Source of the DNA: Clostridium jeddahitimonense
GTDB lineage: Bacteria > Bacillota > Clostridia > Clostridiales > Clostridiaceae
Direction: 5' to 3'
NCBI GenBank assembly: GCA_000753455.2
Contig: LM994670.1
Span: 1,165,005-1,229,004, forward strand
Length of the DNA stretch: 64,000 bases
Shown: in pieces, positions 44,366 to 54,150 of the stretch
How positions within the stretch are numbered: the stretch's first letter is position 1
Layout of the letters: the number at the start of each line of letters is the position of its first letter
The notes under the pieces: model-generated
Told to the model about the DNA's origin: nothing
What the model saw: the letters and a program-made list of their open reading frames with translations, nothing else
Databases searched by the model: none
Translations under genes and position numbers: made by a program

Positions 44366-45499
44366 ATGGCAAGTAAAGACTATTATGCTTCCCTTGGACT
44401 TGAAAAGGGAGCAAGTGATGATGAAATTAAAAGAGCCTTTAGAAAGCTAGCTATTAAATACCATCCTGATAAGAATCAAGGAAATAAGGAAGCAGAAGAA
44501 AAGTTTAAAGAAATAAATGAAGCATATCAAGTACTTTCTGATCCAGAGAAAAAGGCTAGATATGATCAATTTGGAACTGCTGACTTTGATGGAAGTGGAT
44601 TTGGATCAGGTGGATTTGGTGGTTTTGACTTCTCAGATATGGGAGGCTTTGGTGATATATTTGAAAGCTTTTTCGGAGGCGGAGCTGGTGGTTCGTCAAG
44701 AAGAAGAAATGGACCAACTAAAGGCGCAGATATAGAATATACTTTAAATTTAACTTTTGAAGAAGCTATATTTGGAACAGAAAAAGAAATCACAATTACT
44801 AAAAATGAAAATTGTGAAGAATGTAGTGGTACAGGGGCTAAGGCTGGAAGCACACCAAAAACTTGTGATCAATGTGGAGGAAGCGGTCAAGTTAGAGTGC
44901 AAAGACAAACACCACTTGGTAGCTTCGTAAGCACTTCTACTTGTGATAGATGTGGAGGAAAAGGAACAATAGTAGATAATCCTTGTCCAACATGTTCTGG
45001 AAAAGGTAAAGTAAGAAAGAGAAGAGTTATAAAGGTTAAGGTTCCGGCTGGGGTTGATACAGGTAATATAATTCCGTTAAGAGGACAAGGTGAACATGGT
45101 AACAATGGAGGACCTGCAGGGGATTTATATGTAAGAATAAATGTAGCATCATCTAAGCAATTTGAAAGAAGAGGAAATGATATTTATATAGATACTCATA
45201 TTTCTATGAGTAAAGCAGCTCTAGGAGTGGAAATAGTTGTTCCAACAGTAGATGGAGATGTTAAATATACAATTCCAGAAGGAACACAATCAGGAACTTT
45301 ATTTAGATTAAAGGGTAAAGGTGTTCCGAGGGTTAATTCATCAGGCAGAGGAGATCAATACGTAAGAGTAATAGTTGATATTCCTAAAAACTTAAACGAA
45401 AAGCAAAAAGATGCATTGAAAGCATTTATGGAAGCTTGTGGGGAAAGTGTTGATGGTGAAGTAAAGCATAAAAAAGGTCTTAAAGACTTATTTAGGTAA
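44366..45499 (+). CDS. dnaJ: Co-chaperone DnaJ (Hsp40)
   Basis: 377 residues. J domain with YHPDKNQG (HPD motif), Gly/Phe-rich linker (about 72-110), four CxxCxGxG zinc repeats (about 145-215), and the C-terminal substrate domains. Stimulates DnaK ATPase. AGGTGGTGA lies 8 nt before the ATG. It is 257 bp from dnaK, behind a terminator and a repeat, and has no CIRCE of its own, so its expression may come from read-through or from an unseen promoter. Confidence 0.98.
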   Translation: MASKDYYASLGLEKGASDDEIKRAFRKLAIKYHPDKNQGNKEAEEKFKEINEAYQVLSDPEKKARYDQFGTADFDGSGFGSGGFGGFDFSDMGGFGDIFESFFGGGAGGSSRRRNGPTKGADIEYTLNLTFEEAIFGTEKEITITKNENCEECSGTGAKAGSTPKTCDQCGGSGQVRVQRQTPLGSFVSTSTCDRCGGKGTIVDNPCPTCSGKGKVRKRRVIKVKVPAGVDTGNIIPLRGQGEHGNNGGPAGDLYVRINVASSKQFERRGNDIYIDTHISMSKAALGVEIVVPTVDGDVKYTIPEGTQSGTLFRLKGKGVPRVNSSGRGDQYVRVIVDIPKNLNEKQKDALKAFMEACGESVDGEVKHKKGLKDLFR

Positions 45500-45500
45500 A

Positions 45501-45526
45501 GAAGCTGCAAATTGCAGCTTTTTTTA
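45501..45526 (+). terminator. Terminator after dnaJ
   Basis: GAAGCTGC and GCAGCTT arms, 5-nt loop, then T run. Confidence 0.88.
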
Positions 45527-45699
45527 ATACATTAAATTTTTTATAGATTTATAGTGGCAAAACAGTATATACTAATAAAGAATTATACGGAAGCGAATAT
45601 ATTTTAAACTAGTGTTGAAAATATAAAATATGATATAAAAGATCTTATATAGTTTCAACAGTATATTAAAACATATGCTTAAAAGTTGTGAGGTGTACA

Positions 45700-47250
45700 A
45701 TGGAAGAATTAAAAGAAAAGTTATTATCAGAAATAGAAGGCTTTAGGAAGTTAGGACATAAGTTTTATAATGGGGAAATGTCTATGATGGATTTTAAGCA
45801 TGCTTCAGGTGGAATGGGAGTTTATGCTCATAAAGGTGGTAAGGAATTTATGATAAGATTAAGAATTCCATCAGGAGTAATTACTGTACCACAATTAAAT
45901 TTAATATATGATTGGGCTGTAAAATATGGATTGGATAAATTACATTTTACTACTCGTCAAGCGATACAGTATCATGGTATTTCTATAGATTCAGTATGTG
46001 ATTTAATGGAAGATGCATTAAAAGAAGATATATATACTAGAGGAGCAGGAGGTAATTTTCCAAGAAATGTTGCTTTATCTCCATTATCAGGAGTTGATAA
46101 AGAAGAACCTTTTGACCCAACACCATATGCATTAGCTGTAGGAAATTATTTTATGGAAAGAATAACAACATATAAATTACCAAGAAAACTTAAAGTATCA
46201 TTTTCGAACAATGAAAGAGATACTGCACACTGTACAATTCAAGACCTTGGTTTTTTGGCTATTAATGAAAATGGTAAGAACTTATTTAGGGTATATTTAG
46301 GTGGAGGACTTGGAAGAAATCCAAGGTTAGCTTTAGTTTATCCAGAATTAATAAAACCAGAAGAAGTTTTATATTATGTTGAAGGAATGGTTAATTTATT
46401 TAAAGCTGAAGGGAACTATGAAAATAAAGCAAAAGCTCGTGTAAGATACATGGTTGATAAACTAGGAGAAGAAAACTTTATTAATGAATATAGAAAATAT
46501 GTTAACGAAGCAAAAGATAGAGAAGAGTTAGAACTAAATATTGAACCTATAACTTTTAATAAAGAAGGAATAGTTATTGATATAGATGATGAAAGAATAT
46601 ATTCTCAAAAGCAAGAAGGATTATATAGTTTATATATTCATCCATTTGGAGGACAAATTAAGGTTTATGAATTAAAAGTTATTAAAGATATAATATCTGA
46701 ATTTGAAGCAATAGAACTAAGATTATCAATGACTGAAGGAATATATATTAGAAATCTTAATGGAAATGAAGTAAAGAAACTTTTAGAAGCTACTAAATCA
46801 ATTGGTGGGAAAACTTCATTTGAATATAGCGTTTCTTGTATCGGTGTTCCAACTTGCCAATTAGGAATAGGAAATAGCCAAGAAACATTAAAGGAAATGT
46901 TAAGCTATATAAGAGAAAAAGTAAATAGATTGGACTTATTACCAAGAGTTTATATATCAGGATGTGGGAATTCGTGTGGAGTTCATGAGATTGCTGAAAT
47001 TGGTTTAACAGGAAAGAAGAAAAGAGTAGATGATGTAGTTAAAGAAGCTTATGAAGTACATGTTAATGGAAGTTTCTTAGCGAAAGATTGCAGATTAGGA
47101 AAAGTTTATGGTGATATATTGAAGGAAAATATTCCTGAGTTTATTTATAAACTTTCAATGGAATTAGAAGAAAAAGATATGAAATTTTCTAGTTATATAG
47201 AAAAAAATGAAGAAAGTTTCAAAAAATTATTTGAAGATTTTAAGTGTTAA
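45700..47250 (+). CDS. Siroheme-[4Fe-4S] nitrite/sulfite reductase family protein
   Basis: 516 residues with the doubled ferredoxin-like/reductase fold of the family. Cluster ligands C380 and C386 (CIGVPTC) and C422 and C426 (CGNSC) give the CX5C...CX3C pattern shared with siroheme. The N-terminal half has TTRQAIQYHGI and RGAGGNFPRNV, with substrate-anion basic residues. No separate electron-transfer domain, so ferredoxin is the likely donor. The ATG at 45700 is preceded by GAGGTG. Monocistronic; no siroheme synthesis, nitrate or sulfate genes lie beside it, so nitrite and sulfite cannot be told apart. Confidence 0.88.
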   Translation: MEELKEKLLSEIEGFRKLGHKFYNGEMSMMDFKHASGGMGVYAHKGGKEFMIRLRIPSGVITVPQLNLIYDWAVKYGLDKLHFTTRQAIQYHGISIDSVCDLMEDALKEDIYTRGAGGNFPRNVALSPLSGVDKEEPFDPTPYALAVGNYFMERITTYKLPRKLKVSFSNNERDTAHCTIQDLGFLAINENGKNLFRVYLGGGLGRNPRLALVYPELIKPEEVLYYVEGMVNLFKAEGNYENKAKARVRYMVDKLGEENFINEYRKYVNEAKDREELELNIEPITFNKEGIVIDIDDERIYSQKQEGLYSLYIHPFGGQIKVYELKVIKDIISEFEAIELRLSMTEGIYIRNLNGNEVKKLLEATKSIGGKTSFEYSVSCIGVPTCQLGIGNSQETLKEMLSYIREKVNRLDLLPRVYISGCGNSCGVHEIAEIGLTGKKKRVDDVVKEAYEVHVNGSFLAKDCRLGKVYGDILKENIPEFIYKLSMELEEKDMKFSSYIEKNEESFKKLFEDFKC

Positions 47251-47284
47251 AATAATAACTAAAATGTAATGTGAACTTAAAATG

Positions 47285-47315
47285 AAAAGGTTGCTTTAGA
47301 CTATAGCAACCTTTT
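47285..47315 (+). terminator. Terminator after the siroheme reductase gene
   Basis: AAAAGGTTGCT and AGCAACCTTTT arms with a 9-nt loop. Confidence 0.85.
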
Positions 47316-47385
47316 CATATTGAAATAAATAAGAATATATGTATAATTAATCTATGATTTAACAAAAGATTTGGAGTGAAGTAAT

Positions 47386-48042
47386 ATGAGAATGAGAAGA
47401 AAACCATGGGCAAGGCCAGAGTTAGAATCTTGCCACTTTTTCATACAAAAACCTAGTGAGTATAGAGGGAGATGGAAAGAGTTCTTTAAAAATGATAATC
47501 CTATATATTTAGAATTAGGTTGTGGAAAAGGAACATTTATGGCGGTTCATGGGGCAGAAAACCCAAATATAAATTATATTGCAATAGATATAAAGGATGA
47601 GGTTTTAGTATTAGCTAAAAGAAATATAGAAAAAGCTTATGAAGAGAAAAAACATGAATTAAATAATGTGGCACTTATGTCTCAAGAGATAGCACTTATT
47701 GATGATATGTTAAGTAAAGAAGATATAGTAGATAGAATATATATAAATTTCTGTAATCCTTGGCCAAAAGATAGACATAAAAAGAGAAGGTTAACACATA
47801 CAAGACAGCTAGAAAAGTATAAAACCTTCCTAAGAAAAGAAGGAGAGATATGGTTTAAAACAGATGATGATGAGCTATTTGAAGAATCATTAGAGTATTT
47901 TAAAGACTGTAATCTAGAGATAAAATATATAACATATGATTTACATAATAGTGGATTTGAGGGAAATGTTGTTACAGAGCACGAAGAAATGTTTACAAAG
48001 CAAGGAATAAAAACAAAATTTTTAATTGCAGAATATAAATAG
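47386..48042 (+). CDS. trmB: tRNA (guanine-N7)-methyltransferase
   Basis: 218 residues. SAM-binding [11 protein letters not shown] (about 44-54), AIDIKDEV, and the TrmB signature [15 protein letters not shown]. Forms m7G46 in the tRNA variable loop. GGAGTG precedes the ATG. Confidence 0.97.
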   Translation: MRMRRKPWARPELESCHFFIQKPSEYRGRWKEFFKNDNPIYLELGCGKGTFMAVHGAENPNINYIAIDIKDEVLVLAKRNIEKAYEEKKHELNNVALMSQEIALIDDMLSKEDIVDRIYINFCNPWPKDRHKKRRLTHTRQLEKYKTFLRKEGEIWFKTDDDELFEESLEYFKDCNLEIKYITYDLHNSGFEGNVVTEHEEMFTKQGIKTKFLIAEYK

Positions 48043-48060
48043 AGTAAATTTCTAATAATA

Positions 48061-48089
48061 AAAAGACTGATTTAATACAGTCTTTTTTT
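48061..48089 (+). terminator. Terminator after trmB
   Basis: AAAAGACTG and CAGTCTTTT arms, 8-nt loop, T run. Confidence 0.88.
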
Positions 48090-48165
48090 GTTTACTATTT
48101 TTTAAAAAAATAAAATTACGAATTGACCGATGTATATGTTTACTAGAGAAAAGTGACAATATTGT

Positions 48166-48191
48166 AATGAAATTTTAAAGAAAATTTCATT
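48166..48191. repeat. 11-bp perfect inverted repeat before the O-antigen-ligase-like gene
   Basis: AATGAAATTTT and AAAATTTCATT with a 4-nt loop. It overlaps the TTG at 48190, which argues that translation starts further down. Operator or leader hairpin. Confidence 0.5.
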
Positions 48192-48264
48192 GAATTTAAA
48201 TTATAATAAAGGTATACTTGTACGAGTGATTTGGAAAGAAATAAAGAATAATGGTGATAAGATT

Positions 48265-49464
48265 ATGATATTTTTTGTAACTATGATTATATTTTCGCCT
48301 ATGACAGCGATTATTCCAGGAATTTATTCAATATATTTAATGATTAAAAATAAGGGAAAAATAGAAAGGAACTATTTAAATATTGGATTATTAGTACTAT
48401 TTATTTGGTCTCTTATAGTAGCTTTAAAAAATGAAAGTGTATTATCGTTTTTAGGATCTAGTATGTTGCTTATGTATTTGGCTATAGGATTTTTAGGACA
48501 ACAATACTTCGTCAGTGGAAAAAAAATTAATAGAGTTTTAAAGTATGCTGTTTATCTAACTGGATTAACTGCAATTAATGGGGTAATGGAAAAAACTATA
48601 TATATGTATATTTTTAAAAAGACTGGAGAATTTTCGAATCCGTTTAATGATAGGGTTATTAGTGCTTATGGAAATCCTAATATGGCTGGGGCTTGGTTTG
48701 CAAGTGCAATATTTATGGCTTTATATTTAAGAAGTATAACTAGTGAAAAAAAACAAAGAAATATTTATGATTTATGCACTGGTGTAACATTAATAGCATT
48801 TTTATTGACAGAATCATCTGGAGCTTTTGTAGCTTTTGTATCCGCGTTAATTTGCTACTATGTTTTGAAAAATTTTCAAGACAAAAGAAAGATGATAATT
48901 TTAGGATTAAGTATTTTTACTATTATATCAATATTTTTAATATTACAAAGTAAAGGTAATACTAAAGCTATTTTTACTGAAATAAGTACTTCTTTTTCAT
49001 CAAGATATGATATATGGACAGGATCTTTAAAGATGATATCTCAAAAGCCTTTAATGGGGTGGGGAACATTAGCAACTTTAGAGCATGGAAAGGAGTTTTT
49101 CTATAACAACGGAAATAGTATACACTCACATAATATACATTTAACATTTCTTGTATCTACGGGAATAATTGGATTATGTATGTATTTATATATAAAGCTG
49201 AAGTTGTTTAAAGATCTCTTCAAGCTATATAAAGTTAAGGAACCTTTAGTACCTTTGTTAGTATCATTAAATGTAGTGGTTATAGTCCAAGGATTAGTTG
49301 ATTGTTCCCTTTATGCACCACAACTAGGAATACTATTTATTTCTACTTGTGCTATTACATTTAATCTGTCTCATGGAAAAGTTAGAGTAGAAAAGAAGAG
49401 TAAAAAGAATGATAATGCTAAAGGAAAAATTATTGAATTAGAAACAAAAACAATTGCAATTTAA
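48265..49464 (+). CDS. O-antigen ligase/polymerase-like membrane protein
   Basis: About 399 residues with ten or more helices. A large external loop holds SRYDIWTGSLKMISQKPLMGWGT and HSHNIHLTFLVSTG, the Wzy_C/WaaL-type pattern with the conserved Arg and His. Such proteins join or polymerise undecaprenyl-linked sugars or modify cell-wall polymers. No glycosyltransferase cluster surrounds it; it sits between two tRNA/protein methyltransferase genes. The start is uncertain: the frame opens at a TTG (48190) inside an inverted repeat, so the ATG at 48265 with a weak GGTGA upstream is preferred. Confidence 0.78.
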   Translation: MIFFVTMIIFSPMTAIIPGIYSIYLMIKNKGKIERNYLNIGLLVLFIWSLIVALKNESVLSFLGSSMLLMYLAIGFLGQQYFVSGKKINRVLKYAVYLTGLTAINGVMEKTIYMYIFKKTGEFSNPFNDRVISAYGNPNMAGAWFASAIFMALYLRSITSEKKQRNIYDLCTGVTLIAFLLTESSGAFVAFVSALICYYVLKNFQDKRKMIILGLSIFTIISIFLILQSKGNTKAIFTEISTSFSSRYDIWTGSLKMISQKPLMGWGTLATLEHGKEFFYNNGNSIHSHNIHLTFLVSTGIIGLCMYLYIKLKLFKDLFKLYKVKEPLVPLLVSLNVVVIVQGLVDCSLYAPQLGILFISTCAITFNLSHGKVRVEKKSKKNDNAKGKIIELETKTIAI

Positions 49465-49477
49465 TAAAAGTATTATT

Positions 49478-49505
49478 AAGAGCTGTATATACGGCTCTTT
49501 TTAGT
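49478..49505 (+). terminator. Terminator after the O-antigen-ligase-like gene
   Basis: AAGAGC and GCTCTT outer arms with an inner GTA/TAC pair, then five T. Confidence 0.8.
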
Positions 49506-49599
49506 ATGAGTTTTAATAGAAATTAGATATAGACTTTATCTTTACATAAGTGTAGAATATAGAATTAGTCATAGGAAAAAATAAGAGAGGATGATATGC

Positions 49600-50541
49600 A
49601 TGGAAGGAACATGGATTGAAGTAAGAGTTATAACTAAAAGTGAGGCTCTAGAGCCAGTATCAGGCATTTTTTATAGCTTAGACTGCAAGGGTGTTGCGAT
49701 AGAGGATCCAAATGATATATTAGGAAGAGAGCAAGGCCCACTAACTTGGGATTTTGCAGATATAAATATTTTAGAACATAAAGGAAATGCAGCTGTTGTT
49801 AAAGCATATTTTTCTGAAGAAGATAATATAGAAGATGTGCTAAAATACATAGAAGAAAGACTTTCAGATCTAAAAGAGATGGGAATAGATCTTGGAGATG
49901 GAAAGCTTGAATCAGAAAAAGTTCATGAAGAAGATTGGGCGAACAATTGGAAAAAATATTATAAACCTTCTAAGGTTGGAGAAAAAATTGTAGTTAAACC
50001 AATATGGGAAGAGTATGAAGCAAAAGGTGATGAACTTGTTGTGAATTTAGATCCAGGGATGGCTTTTGGGACAGGAACTCATGAAACTACAAGAATGTGT
50101 ATACAGTCATTAGAAAAATACGTTAAAGAAGATAGTATTGTTTTTGATGTAGGATGTGGATCAGGGATACTTGCTATAGCTGCTGCAAAATTAGGAGCTA
50201 AAAAAGCGGTTGGAGTAGATTTAGATCCTGTAGCTGTAGAATCTTCTTTAGAAAATATTCAATATAATGATTTAAATAACATAGAAGTATTACATGGTAA
50301 CTTGGTGGAAGTTATAGATGGTAAAGCAGATGTGGTAGTAGCTAATATATTAGCTGAAATAATCTGTATCCTTACTGATGATGTTAATAGAGTATTAAAT
50401 AAGGATGGTTATTTTATAACTTCTGGAATTATTCATGATAGAGTAGATATGGTAATTGATAAGCTTGAAAAATCAGGTTTTGAAGTAATAGAAAAAAATA
50501 GAGATGGCGAATGGAACTGTATAGTTGCAAGATTAAAATAG
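49600..50541 (+). CDS. prmA: Ribosomal protein L11 methyltransferase
   Basis: 313 residues. N-terminal substrate domain, then SAM domain with PGMAFGTGTHETTRMC, DVGCGSGILAIAAAKLGA and VANILAEII. Trimethylates L11. The ATG at 49600 is chosen with GAGAGG 9 nt upstream; the ATG at 49591 touches that site. First of prmA-rsmE-mtaB. Confidence 0.97.
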   Translation: MEGTWIEVRVITKSEALEPVSGIFYSLDCKGVAIEDPNDILGREQGPLTWDFADINILEHKGNAAVVKAYFSEEDNIEDVLKYIEERLSDLKEMGIDLGDGKLESEKVHEEDWANNWKKYYKPSKVGEKIVVKPIWEEYEAKGDELVVNLDPGMAFGTGTHETTRMCIQSLEKYVKEDSIVFDVGCGSGILAIAAAKLGAKKAVGVDLDPVAVESSLENIQYNDLNNIEVLHGNLVEVIDGKADVVVANILAEIICILTDDVNRVLNKDGYFITSGIIHDRVDMVIDKLEKSGFEVIEKNRDGEWNCIVARLK

Positions 50542-50559
50542 TCTTTAAAGGTGAAAAGT

Positions 50560-51324
50560 ATGCATAAATTTTTTACATCAAAAGAATTAATAAGTGAAAA
50601 TATAGGAAAAATAATAGGTGATGATGTTAAACATATAATGAAAGTATTGAGATTAGCACCTGGAGAAGAAGTAATTTTAAATAATTGCGAAGGAACAGAA
50701 TATTTAGCTAAAATAGATCGTGTTAATAAGCAAGAAGTAATATTAGATATAATTGAAACTATAGAAGGAAGTAATGAAAGTGATATAAAGATAACCTTAT
50801 ATCAAGGACTTCCTAAAAGTCAGAAGATGGACCTCATAGTTCAAAAAGGGACAGAACTTGGTATCTATGAATTCAAACCTGTAATAACTTCAAGAGTAGA
50901 TGTTAAACTGAAAGGTGAATTCAAGAAATTAGATAGATTAAATAGGATATCGCTTGAAGCTGCTAAACAAAGTAAAAGAGGTGTAGTTCCTAAAGTTTTA
51001 GATCCTATGAATTTTAACGATGTATTAGAAGAAATGGATTCGTTAGATTTGATGTTAGTACCTTATGAAAATGCAGAAGGTTTTGGGATAAAGACTTTAA
51101 TTAATAATTTTAAAAAAGAAAATATCAATTTGAATGATATTAAAACTGTAGGGATATTAGTTGGTCCTGAAGGTGGATTTGAAGAAGCTGAAATTATAAA
51201 ACTGAAAGATAAAGGTGCTCATATAATTACTTTAGGTAAGAGAATATTAAGAACTGAAACAGCTGGATTTGTTGCAGCATCATTAATTCAATATGAGCTT
51301 AGTGATTTAGGAGGAGTAATTTAA
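50560..51324 (+). CDS. rsmE: 16S rRNA (uracil-1498-N3)-methyltransferase
   Basis: 254 residues, SPOUT-class. GILVGPEGGFEEAEI and ILRTETAGFVAASLIQYE form the knotted SAM site; N-terminal PUA-like part with VKHIMKVLRLAPGEE. The ATG at 50560 has AAAGGTG 6 nt before it. Its stop overlaps the mtaB start by one base. Confidence 0.97.
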   Translation: MHKFFTSKELISENIGKIIGDDVKHIMKVLRLAPGEEVILNNCEGTEYLAKIDRVNKQEVILDIIETIEGSNESDIKITLYQGLPKSQKMDLIVQKGTELGIYEFKPVITSRVDVKLKGEFKKLDRLNRISLEAAKQSKRGVVPKVLDPMNFNDVLEEMDSLDLMLVPYENAEGFGIKTLINNFKKENINLNDIKTVGILVGPEGGFEEAEIIKLKDKGAHIITLGKRILRTETAGFVAASLIQYELSDLGGVI

Positions 51325-52628
51325 TGAAGGTCGCATTTGCTACATTAGGTTGCAGAGTTAATCAATATGAATCAGAGGCAATGGCAGAAAAGTTTATAAG
51401 AGAAGGTTATGAAGTTGTAGACTTTGATCAGTTTTCTGATGTTTATGTAATTAATACATGTACTGTAACTAATATGGGAGATAAAAAATCAAGACAGATA
51501 ATAAGTAGGGCAAGAAGAAATAATCCAGATGCAATAATTGCAGCTGTTGGGTGTTATTCACAAATGTCACCAAAAGAAGTTTCTGAAATACCAGGAGTAG
51601 ATGTAGTTTTAGGAACAAGAAATAAAGGTGATGTAGTTTATTATGTAAATAAAGCTAAAGATGAAGGTAAATCTCAGGTACACGTTCAAGGGGTTCTTCA
51701 AAATAAGGTTTTTGAAGATTTAAAAGTAGAAGATTACCAAGATAAAACTAGGGCTTTCTTAAAAATACAAGATGGATGTAATAGATTCTGTACATATTGT
51801 ACGATTCCGTATGCAAGAGGCTCAGTATGCTCTAAAGATCCTAATAAGGTTCTTTCCGAAGTGAGAGAGCTTGCTAAAAATGGATTTAAGGAAGTTATAC
51901 TTTCAGGAATACATACAGCATCTTATGGATTAGACTTAGAAGGTAATGTAAATTTAATTTCAATAATTGATGAAATAGAAAAAATTGATGGAATAGAAAG
52001 AATTAGAATAGGTTCTATAGAACCAGCATTCTTTACTCCAGAAGTTATAGAAAAGATTAAAAACTTCAAGAAACTTTGTCCTCATTTCCATCTTTCACTT
52101 CAAAGTGGTTGTGATGCAACGTTAAAAAGAATGAATAGAAGATATACAGCTAAAGAATATGAGGATTCAGTAAATCTTTTAAGAGAAACTCTTCCTGATG
52201 TTTCTATATCAACAGATGTAATAGTAGGTTTCCCAGGTGAAACTGAAGAGGAATTTAACGAAACGTATGAATTCTTAAAGAGAATAAAACTTACAAAGAC
52301 TCACATATTTAAGTATAGTCCAAGAAAAGGAACTAAGGCAGCGGATATGCCAAATCAAATTGATGGAAAAGTTAAAGATGAGAGAAGTAAAAAACTTATT
52401 GAGTTAAATGATATAAATGAAAAAGCATTTACGGAAAAATTCCTTGGCAGAGAAATGGATGTTTTAATGGAGCAAGGAGTAAAAGGTAAAGAAGATGTAT
52501 ACGAAGGATATACAAGAAATTATATAAAAGTTGAAGTTCATTGTATGGCTGCTAATATTACTGGTAGAATAGTGGATGTAAGATTAGAAAAAGCTGAAAA
52601 AGATTATGCAATAGCAGAAATGGTTTAA
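51324..52628 (+). CDS. mtaB: tRNA t6A37 methylthiotransferase
   Basis: 434 residues. N-terminal MTTase domain with conserved Cys in LGCRVN, NTCTVTNMG and GCYSQ; radical SAM motif CNRFCTYC (C152, C156, C159); C-terminal TRAM-like part. Converts t6A to ms2t6A at position 37 of tRNA. TAATG overlap with rsmE indicates coupled translation. Confidence 0.96.
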   Translation: MKVAFATLGCRVNQYESEAMAEKFIREGYEVVDFDQFSDVYVINTCTVTNMGDKKSRQIISRARRNNPDAIIAAVGCYSQMSPKEVSEIPGVDVVLGTRNKGDVVYYVNKAKDEGKSQVHVQGVLQNKVFEDLKVEDYQDKTRAFLKIQDGCNRFCTYCTIPYARGSVCSKDPNKVLSEVRELAKNGFKEVILSGIHTASYGLDLEGNVNLISIIDEIEKIDGIERIRIGSIEPAFFTPEVIEKIKNFKKLCPHFHLSLQSGCDATLKRMNRRYTAKEYEDSVNLLRETLPDVSISTDVIVGFPGETEEEFNETYEFLKRIKLTKTHIFKYSPRKGTKAADMPNQIDGKVKDERSKKLIELNDINEKAFTEKFLGREMDVLMEQGVKGKEDVYEGYTRNYIKVEVHCMAANITGRIVDVRLEKAEKDYAIAEMV

Positions 52629-52712
52629 AGCAGTTAATAGTTAATAGAGAAGAGTTAATACTTTAATATATAACTCTAGACTATTAACTTTTAATTCTTA
52701 ACTATATTAAAG
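52627..52712. repeat. AT-rich dispersed repeat, copy B
   Basis: About 86 bp with AGTTAATAGTTAATAG on the left and CTATTAACT...TTAACTA on the right, forming an imperfect long hairpin in the mtaB-hinT gap. Shares its end units with the element at 44150-44271. Confidence 0.55.
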
Positions 52713-52724
52713 GGAGGTGAATTT

Positions 52725-53069
52725 ATGGAAAATTGTATTTTTTGTAAAATTATAAAAGGTGAAATTCCGTCAAAGAAGGTATATGAAGATGATAAAGTTT
52801 TGGCTTTTTATGATATAAGCCCAGAAGCACCTACTCACTTTTTAGTAATTCCAAAGGAACATATAAAAAGTGCTAATGAAGTAAATGAAAAAAATTGTGA
52901 AATTGTTGCACATATTTTTGTAGTGATTAATAAAATAGCAAGAGAGCTTGGAATTGATAAGAGTGGCTATAGAATAGTTAATAACTGTGGAGAAGATGGC
53001 GGTCAAACAGTAGGACATATGCATTTTCATGTGCTAGGTGGAAGAGAACTACAATGGCCACCAGGCTAA
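52725..53069 (+). CDS. hinT: HIT family nucleotide hydrolase (HinT type)
   Basis: 114 residues. Catalytic triad HMHFHVL (H98, H100, H102), N-terminal CIFCKIIKGEIPS with a Cys pair, and the ending WPPG. Hydrolyses adenosine phosphoramidates. AAGGGAGGTG precedes the ATG. Confidence 0.96.
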   Translation: MENCIFCKIIKGEIPSKKVYEDDKVLAFYDISPEAPTHFLVIPKEHIKSANEVNEKNCEIVAHIFVVINKIARELGIDKSGYRIVNNCGEDGGQTVGHMHFHVLGGRELQWPPG

Positions 53070-53087
53070 GTTAAAAGTTATTTATTA

Positions 53088-53117
53088 TTGACAGTTTAAG
53101 TCTAAATATTATATAAT
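53088..53117 (+). promoter_or_regulatory. Sigma-A promoter of rpsU
   Basis: TTGACA, 18 bp, TATAAT, followed by a 60-nt leader with GTAGCTGAG/GAGCTAGC complementarity. Confidence 0.8.
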
Positions 53118-53186
53118 ATAGCGTGTGTTATTAAGCCCGTAGCTGAGTTATAAATTAATTTGAGCTAGCGGAGGGAGGGATAATAG

Positions 53187-53363
53187 ATGTCAGAAATTAA
53201 AGTTAGAGAAAATGAAACACTAGAAAGTGCTTTAAAGAGATTTAAAAGAAAATGCGCTAACGCTGGAGTTCTTTCAGAAGTAAGAAAGAGAGAACACTAC
53301 GAAAAACCAAGTGTTAAAAGAAAGAAAAAATCAGAAGCTGCAAGAAAGAGAAAATTCAAGTAG
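53187..53363 (+). CDS. rpsU: 30S ribosomal protein S21
   Basis: 58 residues: [21 protein letters not shown] at the N-terminus and a Lys/Arg-rich tail ending [18 protein letters not shown] precedes the ATG. In many clostridia yqeY follows; it is absent here and a non-coding stretch follows instead. Confidence 0.98.
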   Translation: MSEIKVRENETLESALKRFKRKCANAGVLSEVRKREHYEKPSVKRKKKSEAARKRKFK

Positions 53364-53513
53364 TATTCTTTTTTAGTGTTATTAAAAATAAACTATAAGA
53401 ATTCTGTAGGTATATTACAAAATATTCCTTTAATAAATCTGCTGCGTTATTAAATCGATAAAATAGTAATACTTGATCATGATATATAGATTTCTAGGTT
53501 TTAGCAAAGATCA

Positions 53514-53796
53514 AAGGTAGCTATTTAAATTGAATTGATAACTAAGGTGTGAAAGATTTATAAAATGGTAAATCTTTATAAGTTACCTTCCTCAGCAATT
53601 AGGTAAAGAAATTTTACAAATTGTAAAACACGGCTACAGATATAGGGATAATGACATATAAAATATAGGTTAACTTATTGTATCGGTTATACCAATTATT
53701 TCAATACAAAGTAGATTTAGAAACTTGTAAGTTAGGATTTATAACTATTAAAATATTAATAAAAAAAGAACTCAATGTAAATTGAGTTCTTTTTTT
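53514..53796 (+). ncRNA. Candidate structured RNA between rpsU and yqfC
   Basis: No coding frame across 500 bp, yet many stems: AAGGTAGCT/AGTTACCTT (53514-53522 with 53581-53589) enclosing AAAGATTTA/TAAATCTTT (53552-53577); TTTTAC/GTAAAA (53612-53628); TTGTAT/ATACAA (53678-53709) around GGT/ACC; and a perfect 16-bp terminator with seven A and seven T (53761-53796). TTACCT (53583-53588) can alternatively pair with AGGTAA (53601-53606). The GC-richer string at 53629-53655 (CACGGCTACAG, AGGGATAATGAC) stands out. It could be a trans-acting RNA such as the raiA class of clostridia, or a long leader of yqfC. The 5' end is not fixed; a smaller 8-bp hairpin lies at 53429-53454. Confidence 0.5.
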
Positions 53797-53866
53797 ATTA
53801 TTTTGTGATTTTATTCCTTGTTTTATCATAAAGTACATTGAGAGACTTTAATTAGGAGGAAATATA

Positions 53867-54145
53867 ATGGGAGAAAAGTTAAGTAAAAAGAGAGCTATAT
53901 TAATTGAAAAGTTAGATCTTCCAAAGGATGTTGTATTAGATGTGCCAAAGATAATAGTTGTAGGTAAAGAAGAAGTTACTATAGAGAACCATAAAGGTAT
54001 ATTAACTTTTAATGAATATGAAATAAGGATAAACAGTAAAATAGGCCCTATATCTATAAAAGGTGAAGGGTTTGAAATATTATATATAGCAACATCAACA
54101 ATAACGATTAGCGGAAAGTTTGCTTCAATATCTTATGAGGAGTGA
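53867..54145 (+). CDS. yqfC: Sporulation protein YqfC
   Basis: 92 residues, small beta-rich protein starting KLSKKRAILIEKLDLPKDVVLDVPKI, with GKEEVTIENHKGIL and an ending ISGKFASISYEE. Sigma-E controlled in Bacillus; required with YqfD for efficient sporulation. GGAGGAAA precedes the ATG. Followed by yqfD with 5 bp between. Confidence 0.93.
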   Translation: MGEKLSKKRAILIEKLDLPKDVVLDVPKIIVVGKEEVTIENHKGILTFNEYEIRINSKIGPISIKGEGFEILYIATSTITISGKFASISYEE

Positions 54146-54150
54146 TAATT

